Source: Pseudomonas monsensis (GTDB lineage: Bacteria; Pseudomonadota; Gammaproteobacteria; Pseudomonadales; Pseudomonadaceae). Taken from it: a stretch of 64,000 nucleotides of DNA. The notes beneath the pieces were generated by a model. That model made no database searches and was not told where the DNA came from. It saw only the letters and a program-made list of their open reading frames with translations. This document shows, piece by piece, positions 24,281 through 32,606 of the stretch (position 1 is its first letter; every line of letters starts with the position of its first letter). The translations under genes were made by a program, and so were the position numbers. The stretch covers positions 4,095,501-4,159,500 of the forward strand of contig NZ_CP077087.1 in assembly GCF_014268495.2 (NCBI RefSeq). The letters run 5' to 3'.

Positions 24281-25652
24281 CGGCTGGCGCTCCTCCAGCA
24301 GCCGTTTGCTGGCGCTGTACAGTTCGCTGTTCGTGGCATGGAGCGCGATCCTCATGGGGGTCATGTATTTCGAGGTGTCCGGCTACCTCGACAACCTCGC
24401 CAAACATTCGCTAATGCAGCGTCAGCACCTGTTTTCGCACTTTCGTGGCGAGCAACTGGAAGAAGCCCTCGCCGCGAGCATGACCTTCGACATCCGCGGC
24501 ATCGACGCCTATGGCCTGTTCGATGCCGAAGGCACCTACCTCGGTGGCGCACTGCAACGGATCCCCGAAGGCCTGCCGCTGGACGGCAAGATCCACATGC
24601 TCGTCGACTGCGCCGACTCCGACGATCCGACCCTGCCCGCCGACAGTTGCGACGCCGTTGCCACGCAAACCCGTGACGGACGCTGGCTGGTGTTGTTGCG
24701 CGACAACGGCTCGCTGTTCGCGGTGACGCGGATCATCCTGCACGCGTTGTTCTGGGGCGTGTCGCTGACGATTTTGCCGGGGATTGCCGGCTGGCATTTG
24801 TTACGCCGTCGGCCCTTGCGGCGGATTCGAGCGATTCAGGCCAGTGCCCAGTCCATCGTCGCGGGCGATTTGACCCACCGCTTGCCGCTGTCCAATCGCC
24901 GCGATGAACTGGACATGCTCGCCGCCATCGTCAACGCCATGCTTGAGCGCATCGAACGGTTGATGCATGAGGTCAAAGGCGTGTGCGACAACATCGCTCA
25001 CGATCTGCGCACCCCGCTGACCCGCCTGCGCGCGCAGTTGTACCGCATGCAACAACAGGCCGGTGAAGGCTCGCAGGAAGCGGCGCAACTGGATCTGGTG
25101 CTGGCGGAAGCGGATACGCTGATGGCGCGGTTTCGCGGGTTGTTGCGGATTTCCGAACTGGAAGACCGTCAGCGCCGCTCGGGTTTTGTCGAGCTCGATC
25201 CGGTGCAATTGCTGCAAGAACTGCACGAGTTTTACCTGCCGCTGGCCGAGGAAGGCGAACTGCTGTTTGTACTGAACATGCCGGAAACCCTGCCACGCCT
25301 GAACGGTGATCGGGCACTGTTATTCGAGGCGCTGGCGAATCTGTTGAGCAACTCGATCAAGTTCACCCCGGCTGGCGGCACGGTGATCCTGCGCGGCGTG
25401 AATGACGGCGGGCATACGCGGATCGAAGTCCACGATTCCGGGCCGGGGATTCCCGAGGCCGAGCGTGAGGCGGTGTTTCAGCGGTTCTACCGGGCCGAGG
25501 GTGGGCAACCGCAAAGTGGCTTTGGCCTCGGCCTGTCGATTGTGGCAGCGATTGTCAGCCTGCATGGCTTCAGTCTTGAAGTGGGCCAGAGCGATCTTGG
25601 CGGGGCGAAACTGATGCTCGATTGTCGGCAGAGTCTGATTTCAAAATCCTGA
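24258..25652 (+). CDS. Sensor histidine kinase, partner of the upstream regulator
   Basis: 464-residue inner-membrane kinase: TM1 about 17-38, a periplasmic domain of about 115 residues with two cysteines (VDCADSDD, DSCDAV), TM2 about 158-180, HAMP (about 182-235), HisKA with the phospho-His H248 in CDNIAHDLRTPL, and HATPase with ALANLLSNSIKF (N-box), HDSGPGI (G1) and GFGLGLSIV (G2). Translationally coupled to the regulator. Signal unknown. A REP pair follows. Confidence 0.92.
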   Translation: MSLPNPSDGWRSSSSRLLALYSSLFVAWSAILMGVMYFEVSGYLDNLAKHSLMQRQHLFSHFRGEQLEEALAASMTFDIRGIDAYGLFDAEGTYLGGALQRIPEGLPLDGKIHMLVDCADSDDPTLPADSCDAVATQTRDGRWLVLLRDNGSLFAVTRIILHALFWGVSLTILPGIAGWHLLRRRPLRRIRAIQASAQSIVAGDLTHRLPLSNRRDELDMLAAIVNAMLERIERLMHEVKGVCDNIAHDLRTPLTRLRAQLYRMQQQAGEGSQEAAQLDLVLAEADTLMARFRGLLRISELEDRQRRSGFVELDPVQLLQELHEFYLPLAEEGELLFVLNMPETLPRLNGDRALLFEALANLLSNSIKFTPAGGTVILRGVNDGGHTRIEVHDSGPGIPEAEREAVFQRFYRAEGGQPQSGFGLGLSIVAAIVSLHGFSLEVGQSDLGGAKLMLDCRQSLISKS

Positions 25653-25669
25653 AAATCACCGCGATGCAA

Positions 25670-25760
25670 TGTAGGCGTGAGCCTGCTCGCGATGTCGGTG
25701 GGTCAGCCAACATGTTTGTTGAATGATCGACCGCTATCGCGAGCAGGCTCACGCCTGCAA
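25670..25760. repeat. REP pair after the sensor kinase
   Basis: TGTAGGCGTGAGCCTGCTCG... and the inverted TATCGCGAGCAGGCTCACGC..., 41 bases apart; same class as 16391-16485. Confidence 0.85.
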
Positions 25761-25779
25761 GGGTTTTTGTGGCGTTCAA

Positions 25780-26190
25780 TCAGGCGGGGTAATTGGCCCG
25801 CAGGGCTGCGAGGCCGCCCTGGTAGATGCCGCTGAACAACGCCACCACCTCCTCCTCACTTACGCCGTTGGCCGTGAAGCGTCCCGACCACGTCACCCGC
25901 GCGCCCTGCCCGTGCGCCTCGACCTTGATCGTCGCCAGATAATCCGTGGCCGGGAACGGCGCCTGTTCGATTGAATAGCTGTAGGTCTTCGCTGCGTTAT
26001 CGAACGTTTGCAGGCGTTCGATCACCACTGCGCCGTCAGCGGTTTGCAGGGTGCGCACGCGCCCGCCCGCGCTCAGCTCACTCTTGGGAATCAACGGCAG
26101 CCAGTCCGGCAGCGTGTTGAAGCCGCCGATCAATTGCCAGACCTGATCGGCCGAGGCCGGAATGTCGATCGTTGCTGATGCAGTTGCCAT
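25780..26190 (-). CDS. SRPBCC family (polyketide cyclase/START-like) protein
   Basis: 136 residues of the SRPBCC helix-grip fold, a lipid or small hydrophobic ligand pocket: starts with ASATIDIPASADQVWQLIGG and ends with a long amphipathic helix (EEEVVALFSGIYQGGLAAL). No catalytic residue can be named. It follows the SDR gene by 30 bases on the same strand and is probably co-transcribed. Confidence 0.82.
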   Translation of the reverse strand: MATASATIDIPASADQVWQLIGGFNTLPDWLPLIPKSELSAGGRVRTLQTADGAVVIERLQTFDNAAKTYSYSIEQAPFPATDYLATIKVEAHGQGARVTWSGRFTANGVSEEEVVALFSGIYQGGLAALRANYPA

Positions 26191-26220
26191 AAATAAAGGT
26201 TTCTCCAGAAGACTTCGGTT

Positions 26221-27018
26221 TCAGATCGCCATGCTGTCGACGACACCGCCATCAACCCGCAGGGCCGCGCCGGTCGTGGCCGAGGACAGCGGCGAAGCGA
26301 TGTAGGTGACCAGATGCGCAACTTCTTCGACATCGGCCACGCGCTGGATGATCGAGGTGGGTCGAGCCTTTTGCACAAAGGCGTCGGCCTCATCGCGCAG
26401 GCTGCGACCGGACTCGGCAGCGGCGTCCTTGAGCATCTGCTCCAGACCGTCGGTGAACGTCGGGCCCGGCAGGATCGCATTGACCGTGACGCCAGTGCCA
26501 GCCAGGCGCTTGGCCAGGCCATGCGACACCGCGAGGTTAGCGCTTTTGGTCACGCCATAGTTGAGCATGTCGGCCGGCGTCGCCACACCGGATTCAGAAG
26601 ACAGGAAAATCACCCGCCCCCAGCCCTGCTCGACCATCGCCGGCACGTAGTGCCGCGACAGGCGCACGCCGGAAATCACGTTGACCTCGTAGAACCGTGT
26701 CCACTCGCTGTCCGGGGTGTCGAAGAAATCCACCGCGTCGAAGATGCCGAGGTTGTTTACCAGGATGTCCGCCCGCGGTTGTGCAGCGAACAGTTTTTCG
26801 GCGCCTTCGGCGCTGCCCAGATCAGCCGTCAGACCGCGTAATTGCGCGCCCGGCACCTTCTGCCGAATGCTCGCCAGCGCCGCGTCAACCTTGACCGTGT
26901 CGCGACCGATCACCACGACCGTGGCGCCGGCTTCGGCCAGCGACTGGCTGATGCCCAGGCCAATACCCGCCGTGCTGCCACTGACAATGGCCAACTTACC
27001 GCTCAAATCAATTTTCAT
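26221..27018 (-). CDS. SDR family NAD(P)-dependent oxidoreductase
   Basis: 265 residues, classical short-chain dehydrogenase: cofactor motif SGSTAGIGLGIS, NNLG in place of the usual NNAG, catalytic Ser in FLSSESG, YGVTK with Tyr/Lys (YxxxK), and DGGVVDS at the end. Ile/Ala-rich C-terminus without a membrane segment. Start at ATG 27018 behind GGGAGG; a GTG one codon earlier is possible. Probably an operon with the SRPBCC gene. Substrate unknown. Remnants of an aldo/keto reductase and a LysR gene lie just upstream. Confidence 0.88.
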   Translation of the reverse strand: MKIDLSGKLAIVSGSTAGIGLGISQSLAEAGATVVVIGRDTVKVDAALASIRQKVPGAQLRGLTADLGSAEGAEKLFAAQPRADILVNNLGIFDAVDFFDTPDSEWTRFYEVNVISGVRLSRHYVPAMVEQGWGRVIFLSSESGVATPADMLNYGVTKSANLAVSHGLAKRLAGTGVTVNAILPGPTFTDGLEQMLKDAAAESGRSLRDEADAFVQKARPTSIIQRVADVEEVAHLVTYIASPLSSATTGAALRVDGGVVDSMAI

Positions 27019-27059
27019 CACACACCTCCCAGGTAGGAGCTGCCGCAGGCTGCGATCTG

Positions 27060-27167
27060 TTGATCCGGCAACGGCGCCCGTTCAGAAACCAGTTTTGCCT
27101 CACGCAACACCTGCCAGAACCCGGCCGGTATCACCGCCGCCGACGCCGCGACATCCTCGGCAAGCGC
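27060..27167 (-). pseudogene. C-terminal remnant of an aldo/keto reductase gene
   Basis: Minus-strand frame reading ALAEDVAASAAVIPAGFWQV then LREAKLVSERAPLPD, the typical end of AKR-family enzymes. It has no start and no upstream part, and its 3' side runs into a dispersed REP-like sequence (27035-27064). It abuts, head to head, a plus-strand LysR remnant at 27176. Confidence 0.6.
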
Positions 27168-27175
27168 ATGTGGCG

Positions 27176-27343
27176 CGGTACAACTTGAGCGCCGCCGAGC
27201 AACTCGAAGGCCTGCGTCAGCGTAGCCTCGATATCGCGTTGGTGAGTGAGCCGCCGACCGATGACGACTCCGACCTGCCGGGTGTTCAGGTGCTCGACGA
27301 TCCGATGCTGCCGGCCTTGCCCGAGCAGCCGTTGAATGAAGCA
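27176..27343 (+). pseudogene. Internal remnant of a LysR-type regulator gene
   Basis: Plus-strand frame with AAEQLEGLRQRSLDIALVSE, then VQVLDDPMLPALPEQPL, the effector-domain wording of LTTRs. HTH and C-terminus are missing; after 27343 the frame reads into a REP arm (27345-27372). Together with the AKR remnant it looks like what remains after deletion across a divergent AKR-LysR pair. Confidence 0.6.
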
Positions 27344-27344
27344 T

Positions 27345-27372
27345 CGCCATCGCGAGCAGGCTCACTCCTCCA
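27345..27372. repeat. Single REP arm
   Basis: ATCGCCATCGCGAGCAGGCTCACTCCT, one arm of the CTCGCGAT class, at the edge of the LysR remnant. The stretch 27019-27426 has no intact gene. Confidence 0.6.
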
Positions 27373-27426
27373 GAAAAACACTGGCGATCTACACTGAACG
27401 GATCAGCCTTTTGCCGTGAGGCCGCC

Positions 27427-28086
27427 ATGAAAATGTCTGCGCAAATGACCGTCGTCGCGATACTCGCCACGCTCGCTTACCTGGGGCTGGCAATGTGGGG
27501 AATTGGTGGTGTGGCGGTGTTCTTTTCCCATGGCTCGCTGGTGGTCGTGACCCTGGCGACGTTGGCGATGGTGATCGCCTCGCTGTTCACCGAAGTGAAC
27601 CTGAGTTCAGGCGAACGCGAGGACCGGGCCAATCGCTGGGTGATTCCCGCATTCGGCGTGATTGGTTTGATCAGCGGTTTTCTGCCGGCCTACTGCGACC
27701 GCCTGAATATCCTCACGCTGGGTGGCGAAGGCATCCGCTGGTTCGGCGCGCTGCTGTTTATCATCGGCGGCGCGCTGCGCTTGTGGCCGGTGTTTGTGCT
27801 CGGGCGGCGCTTCAGCGGACTGGTGGCGATCCAGCCGGGGCATCGGCTGGTCACCGATGGCATCTACCAACGGTTGCGCAATCCCAGTTATCTGGGGCTG
27901 GTGATCAACGCTGTAGGCTGGGCGCTGGCGTTTCGTTCGCTGGTCGGGCTGCTGCTCGCCGCACTGACCCTGATCCCGTTGATCGCCCGCATTCATTCCG
28001 AAGAGGCGCTGCTGCGCGGGCAGTTTGGCGCCGAGTACGACGCTTATTGCGCGCGCAGCTGGCGCTTGCTGCCGGGGGTTTACTGA
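27427..28086 (+). CDS. ICMT-like (isoprenylcysteine methyltransferase family) membrane protein
   Basis: 219 residues with about five membrane spans. The C-terminal half has the PEMT/ICMT layout: GHRLVTDGIYQRLRNPSYLG, then a membrane pair and EEALLRGQFGAEYDAYCARS, the conserved end with R...E/Y. Such bacterial proteins are thought to methylate lipids or isoprenoids with SAM; substrate here unknown. Start at ATG 27427 behind GAGG. Confidence 0.85.
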   Translation: MKMSAQMTVVAILATLAYLGLAMWGIGGVAVFFSHGSLVVVTLATLAMVIASLFTEVNLSSGEREDRANRWVIPAFGVIGLISGFLPAYCDRLNILTLGGEGIRWFGALLFIIGGALRLWPVFVLGRRFSGLVAIQPGHRLVTDGIYQRLRNPSYLGLVINAVGWALAFRSLVGLLLAALTLIPLIARIHSEEALLRGQFGAEYDAYCARSWRLLPGVY

Positions 28087-28115
28087 CAACACGCTCCCCC
28101 AGGGATTGAGTTGAA

Positions 28116-28784
28116 TCAGTCGGCTTGCAGGCGCAGCTTGCCAGCACTGTCGACGTTGACCTGGACCGCGTCATAACCGGCCAGCGTTGCATGAGTTGTG
28201 TGCAGCGGATGCTGATGCGTGGTGGTGATGATCACCAGTGCTGCGCCAGCCGCTTCAGCGGCCTGGATACCGACGGCGGCGTCCTCGAAAATCAGGCAAT
28301 CACGCGGCTCGAGGCCCAGGCGTCGGGCCGCCAGCAGGTAGCCGGCCGGATCAGGTTTGCCGGCCTGCACATCTTCTGCGGTGATCATCACCGCCGGTTC
28401 GGGTATCCCCGCCGCCGCCATCCGCCGCAATGCCAGATCCCGCGGCGCCGAGGTCACCATGGCCCAGCGATCCCCGGGCAGACCGTTGAGAAATGCCGCC
28501 GCACCGGGAATCTCGACAATGCCTTCGACGTCTTCGATTTCCGCTTTGGTGATAAACGCCGCTTGTGCTTCAGCGTCCACCCCGGGCAGGTTCAGGCGAT
28601 TGATCGTGTCGATGGCCCGCACGCCATGAATGGTCGGCAAAAACGCCTCGACATCGACGCCGTGGCGCACGGCCCAGGCGGACCAGATGCGTTCGGCGGC
28701 GGCGATGGAGTTGAGGACGGTGCCGTCCATGTCGAACAGAAAGGCGCCGAATGCGCGATTGAATACAGCGTCGTGAACAGGCAA
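28116..28784 (-). CDS. HAD-IA family phosphatase (phosphoglycolate/sugar-phosphatase-like)
   Basis: 222 residues. HAD motif I FDMDGTVLNS with the nucleophile and acid aspartates, motif II in MVTSAPRDL, motif III lysine in GKPDPAGYLLA, motif IV FEDAAVGIQAA. The small alpha-helical cap makes it subclass IA. I choose the TTG at 28784 as start because AGAGGA lies eight bases upstream and the frame further up has no site; the next ATG is inside the DMDG motif. Substrate is a phosphorylated metabolite, not identifiable. Confidence 0.85.
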   Translation of the reverse strand: MPVHDAVFNRAFGAFLFDMDGTVLNSIAAAERIWSAWAVRHGVDVEAFLPTIHGVRAIDTINRLNLPGVDAEAQAAFITKAEIEDVEGIVEIPGAAAFLNGLPGDRWAMVTSAPRDLALRRMAAAGIPEPAVMITAEDVQAGKPDPAGYLLAARRLGLEPRDCLIFEDAAVGIQAAEAAGAALVIITTTHQHPLHTTHATLAGYDAVQVNVDSAGKLRLQAD

Positions 28785-28840
28785 GGGTCGCTTCCTCTGG
28801 CAAGGTGCCGGGCACAATAGGCCCGGCAATGTAGCACTTG

Positions 28841-29254
28841 TCAGTGCAGGCGCGGAGCCTTGGACTTGAATGCGCTGTCCACGCAATCGAGCAACTGGCC
28901 GATGGCCCACGGCTTTTTGATGAACGCGACCGGATGCTTGACCCCCGAGGTTTCCGGGGTTTCATAACCGGACATGACCATCACCGGCTTCTCCGGCCAG
29001 CGGTCGCCGACGAGGTTGGCCAGATCAGCACCGTTGAGGGTGCCGGGCATGGTGATGTCGGTCAGCAACAGCGCCACTTGCTGCGCGTGCTTTTCCAGGT
29101 AAAGCGACGCCGCATCGGCACTGGTTTGCGGTTCGACCTTGAAACCTTCCTCCTGAAGAATTTCGCAAAGAAACTCCAGAATCAACGGGTCATCCTCAAC
29201 CACCAGAATCAACCCGCCAGGAAGGTGCGCGTTCGCCGTTGGTGTTGGGCACAT
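28841..29254 (-). CDS. Stand-alone response-regulator receiver domain
   Basis: 137-residue single-domain CheY-like protein: acidic pair in VVEDDPLILE, phospho-acceptor D66 (LLLTDITMPG), conserved S/T in VMSGYE and Lys in FIKKPW. No output domain. Start at ATG 29254 behind GGGAG; another ATG at 29278 has no site. No kinase is adjacent; it probably receives phosphate from a hybrid kinase elsewhere. Confidence 0.88.
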   Translation of the reverse strand: MCPTPTANAHLPGGLILVVEDDPLILEFLCEILQEEGFKVEPQTSADAASLYLEKHAQQVALLLTDITMPGTLNGADLANLVGDRWPEKPVMVMSGYETPETSGVKHPVAFIKKPWAIGQLLDCVDSAFKSKAPRLH

Positions 29255-29453
29255 GGAACAGCACTCCCTGAATTGCATTAACGATTTAGCGGCGTGAATC
29301 CGCTGCTTAACTGGTATGAGCAGCGGCTTCTACAGAAATTCACTTTTGATACAGGTCTTTTCCGAAAGAACGCCCAAGACCGGCGCAGACAGACGTTCGC
29401 CGCCGCCCGTTTGTGGTTAAAATGCCGGCCCTTTTGCTTGCCGACCCTGACCG

Positions 29454-30395
29454 ATGAACCCTGAAGCCCTCGCCACCCTTCACGCCCATTTGCTGCCCGC
29501 GCTGGCGGCGGCACCGAGCGAAACCCGTCGCCTGTTTCACGGACGCGGGCGCTGCTGGCCGGGGCTTGAGCAGGTGACCGTGGACTGGTTGCAGGGCGTG
29601 GTGCTGGTGTCGCTGTTCAAGGAGCCGGCGCCCGAACAACTCGCGGCACTCAAGGACTTGTTGCTGCAGATCAGCCGTTCGCCGCAGTGGCTGCAGTCTG
29701 GCGCGCAGACCTTGCTGATCCAGCATCGTTACCTGCCGCAGAGCACCGCCGAGTGGCTGCTGGGCGAGGAGATCGAGGAAATGACCATCGTCGAAGGCGG
29801 CTTGCAGTATCGCGTCGATCTGGGGCGCAAGCAGAACGCCGGGCTGTTTCTCGACATGCGTTACGGGCGCAACTGGGTGCGCGAGCAGGCCAGCGGCAAA
29901 CGGGTGCTCAACCTCTTCGCCTACACCTGCGGCTTCTCCGTGGCGGCCATCGCGGGTGGCGCCAGCCATGTGGTCAACCTCGACATGTCTCGCGCGGCAC
30001 TGAGCCGCGGTCGCGACAACCATCGCCTGAACGGCCATGACCTGAGCAAGGTCAGCTTCCTCGGGCATGACCTGTTCAAGTCCTGGGGCAAGGTGATCAA
30101 CAGCGGCCCGTATGACCTGGTGATCATCGACCCGCCGTCGTTTCAGAAAGGCAGTTTTCTGCTGACCAAGGATTACCAGCGCGTGCTGCGGCGTCTGCCG
30201 GAGTTGCTGACAGCGCAAGGGACGGTGCTGGCGTGCATGAACGATCCGTCGTTCGGGGCGGACTTCCTGATCGACGGGGTGACGCAGGAGGCCCCGAGCC
30301 TGCGCTTTGAACAGCGACTGGAAAATCCACCGGAATTCCCCGATATCGACCCGCAAAGCGGCCTCAAGGCCTTGGTCTTCCAGCGCCACGGCTGA
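29454..30395 (+). CDS. Class I SAM-dependent methyltransferase, RlmI/RlmK-like
   Basis: 313 residues related to the 23S rRNA methyltransferases of COG1092: SAM motif I VLNLFAYTCGFSVAAIAGGA, acidic motif II VNLDMSRAAL, and DLVIIDPPSFQKG, where the catalytic-type DPPSF motif sits. The GLFLDMRYGRNWV segment before the fold is also typical. No PUA domain is visible at the N-terminus, unlike RlmI. rRNA cytosine or guanine is a likely target but not shown. Confidence 0.87.
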   Translation: MNPEALATLHAHLLPALAAAPSETRRLFHGRGRCWPGLEQVTVDWLQGVVLVSLFKEPAPEQLAALKDLLLQISRSPQWLQSGAQTLLIQHRYLPQSTAEWLLGEEIEEMTIVEGGLQYRVDLGRKQNAGLFLDMRYGRNWVREQASGKRVLNLFAYTCGFSVAAIAGGASHVVNLDMSRAALSRGRDNHRLNGHDLSKVSFLGHDLFKSWGKVINSGPYDLVIIDPPSFQKGSFLLTKDYQRVLRRLPELLTAQGTVLACMNDPSFGADFLIDGVTQEAPSLRFEQRLENPPEFPDIDPQSGLKALVFQRHG

Positions 30396-30406
30396 CACCC
30401 CCGAAA

Positions 30407-30432
30407 ATCCCTGCAGGCTCACGCCTACAGGG
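30407..30432. repeat. Hairpin repeat between convergent genes
   Basis: CCCTGCAGGC-TCAC-GCCTACAGGG, a near-perfect 10-base stem of REP type between the methyltransferase and the LuxR gene; may end both transcripts. Confidence 0.55.
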
Positions 30433-30443
30433 ACTGTGGTGCA

Positions 30444-31223
30444 TCAGGCAGTGGGTGGACGCAACACCAGCGCAAACAGCTCGCCATGCCCGTTCACATT
30501 GAGCTTGTGATAGAGATTGCGCCGGTGGACCTTGACGGTTTCCGGTGAAATGCCCAGCTGCCGGGCCATCGCCTTGCTGGAAAAGCCCTGCAGAATCAGG
30601 CGCGCCGTGTCGATTTCGCGCACCGTCAGCCGCGCGTCAAAACGATCGAGCAACGTCGCCAGATCGCCGACCACCGCCTCAACCGGCACGCCCTGCGGCG
30701 GCAACAACTGCACATGCCGACGCATCGCTGCCAGGACCCAATCACGTACGCATAACAGCCGGCCCTGCTCGGCCAGGTCGAACCTCGTCGCCCGACCGAG
30801 CGACAAACCGAGCACGCCGCCTTCGACGTTGATCATGAACTGCAGCTCATCCTCGCCCACCACCGAGCGAAAATAGCTCTGGTAATACTCGCTGTGCAGA
30901 AACTGGTCCGGCGCCACCGAGGCCAGGCTATGCAAACCGTCGGCGATGCCATTCGACGCGGCTTGATAAAACGGATCGAGCAGATACATTCCGGCGCTGT
31001 AACCGGCAAGTTCCTGTTGCTCATCGGCGCCGCCCTTGCTGTCGAAGTCGATCAACAATTGCGGTGCCTGAGCGGCTTTCATGACCGCGACCAGCGCGTT
31101 GTCCAGCGGCACCAGCAGGCGCAGGGTGTCGACTAGCGCCCGCCAGAAACCGTCTTCGCCGACGCCGCTGAACACCCGTGCCAGGCTCTGATGCACCGGC
31201 AATTCCTGCAACAACGCGTCCAC
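30444..31223 (-). CDS. LuxR-type (GerE HTH) transcriptional regulator
   Basis: 259 residues with a C-terminal LuxR HTH (about 195-250: LTVREIDTARLILQGFSSKA, MARQLGISPETVKVHRRNLY). The N-terminal ~190 residues are not the AHL-binding domain (its conserved W/Y/D pattern is absent) and may sense another ligand. GTG start at 31223 behind AGGGGT. It is divergent, 110 bases, from the polyamine-type binding protein, so it may control uptake of that substrate and the P1 peptidase behind it. Confidence 0.85.
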   Translation of the reverse strand: MDALLQELPVHQSLARVFSGVGEDGFWRALVDTLRLLVPLDNALVAVMKAAQAPQLLIDFDSKGGADEQQELAGYSAGMYLLDPFYQAASNGIADGLHSLASVAPDQFLHSEYYQSYFRSVVGEDELQFMINVEGGVLGLSLGRATRFDLAEQGRLLCVRDWVLAAMRRHVQLLPPQGVPVEAVVGDLATLLDRFDARLTVREIDTARLILQGFSSKAMARQLGISPETVKVHRRNLYHKLNVNGHGELFALVLRPPTA

Positions 31224-31333
31224 GCACTACCCCTTTTGAGTAACCCATGATGGGAATGGGTCAGGCGTGACCGCCCCGATAGGCTGAGCACTCCTGTTCA
31301 TCACCGGCCTGCACAGGCCAGGAGTGCCGCATC

Positions 31334-32449
31334 ATGCGTCGTCACCGTGGCTATATCAACTTGGGCATCAACCTGGGTCTGCTGGCCTGTATCAGTGTCA
31401 CCTTGAGCGCGATGGCCGCCGATGCGCCGAGCGTGCACGTTTACAACTGGTACGACTACATCGGCCCGAACACCCTGCACGACTTTCAGCGCGACAGCGG
31501 CATTCAACCGGTCTACGACACCTTCGACAGCGCCGAAGTACTCGAAGGCAAACTGATGACCAGCCGCAGTGGCTACGACGTGGTAGTGGCGAGCAACTAC
31601 AGCCTGCCGACGCTGATCAAGGCCGGCGCCCTCGCCCCGCTGCCCCGTGAGCAACTGCCGGGCTGGAAAAACCTCGACAACGATCTGCTGAAAAAACTCG
31701 CCAACAACGATCCCGGCAACCAGTACGCCGTGCCGTATCTGTGGGGCACCAATGGCATCGGCTACAACGTCGACAAGGTGCGCGCAGCCCTGGGCGACAA
31801 GGCGCCGGTGGACTCCTGGGACCTGGTGTTCAACGAAGACAACCTCGCCAGACTCGGCCAGTGCGGCGTGGCGATGCTCGATTCACCCTCGGAAATGCTG
31901 CCGGTGGCCCTGCACTATCTGGGGCTGCCGCCGAACAGCACCGATCCCGAGGACTACAAGAAAGCCGAGGCGCTGCTGCTCAAACTGCGCCCGCACATCG
32001 CTTACTTCAACTCGTCGAAATTCATCAGCGACCTGTCCAACGGCAACATCTGCGTGGCAGTGGGCTGGTCGGGGGCGATGCTCGAAGCCAAGACCAACGC
32101 CGAGCAGGCAGGCAACGGCGTGAAGATCGCCTACAGCCTGCCCAAGGAAGGTGCGCCGGTGTGGTTCGACACCCTGGTGTTGCTCAAGGACGCACCGAAC
32201 CGCACGCAAGGCCTGGCCTTCATCGACTACCTGCTGCGCCCTGAAGTGATCGCGCCGGTCAGTGAGCATCTGTCCTATCCGAACGGCAATCGCGCGGCCA
32301 CGCCGTTGGTGGCCGCAGCCACGCGCGACAACCCGGCGGTGTATCCGTCTGCCAGCGCCATGGCCACGCTGTACACCCTCGAGCCGCTGCCCAAAGCCAC
32401 CGAGCGGGTGCGCACGCGGGTGTGGAGCAAGGTCAAGAACGGCCAGTAA
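31334..32449 (+). CDS. Polyamine-type ABC transporter substrate-binding protein (PotF/SpuD-like)
   Basis: 371 residues: signal peptide (about 1-30, ending AMA-AD) and a spermidine/putrescine-binding fold, beginning SVHVYNWYDYIGPNTLHDFQ and with PYLWGTNGIGYN, the polyamine-site wording of PotF. No permease or ATPase genes follow, so it is an orphan binding protein that must use a transporter elsewhere, or act with the divergent LuxR regulator. The ligand could also be another amine. Confidence 0.88.
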   Translation: MRRHRGYINLGINLGLLACISVTLSAMAADAPSVHVYNWYDYIGPNTLHDFQRDSGIQPVYDTFDSAEVLEGKLMTSRSGYDVVVASNYSLPTLIKAGALAPLPREQLPGWKNLDNDLLKKLANNDPGNQYAVPYLWGTNGIGYNVDKVRAALGDKAPVDSWDLVFNEDNLARLGQCGVAMLDSPSEMLPVALHYLGLPPNSTDPEDYKKAEALLLKLRPHIAYFNSSKFISDLSNGNICVAVGWSGAMLEAKTNAEQAGNGVKIAYSLPKEGAPVWFDTLVLLKDAPNRTQGLAFIDYLLRPEVIAPVSEHLSYPNGNRAATPLVAAATRDNPAVYPSASAMATLYTLEPLPKATERVRTRVWSKVKNGQ

Positions 32450-32468
32450 CCCTCCTGTAGACCACAAA

Positions 32469-32563
32469 CCCCTGGGGGAGCTGGCTTGCCAGCGATAGCG
32501 TCCGGTCAGCCAGTATCGTTGTCGCCTGACACGCCGCCTTCGCGGGCAAGCCCGCTCCCTCAG
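32469..32563. repeat. REP pair between binding protein and P1 peptidase genes
   Basis: CCCTGGGGGAGCTGGCTTGC... and the inverted GCCGCCTTCGCGGGCAAGCC... Confidence 0.75.
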
Positions 32564-32606
32564 CAATCGTGACTTGTTCAGACTTTTTATAGAGAGACCA
32601 ACCTCA

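Noticed and set aside
27018..27470. A 150-residue intact gene on the minus strand upstream of the SDR gene
   Set aside because: Only residues 102-136 resemble a protein family; the rest reads through REP and the antisense of the LysR remnant. Treated as a pseudogene fragment.
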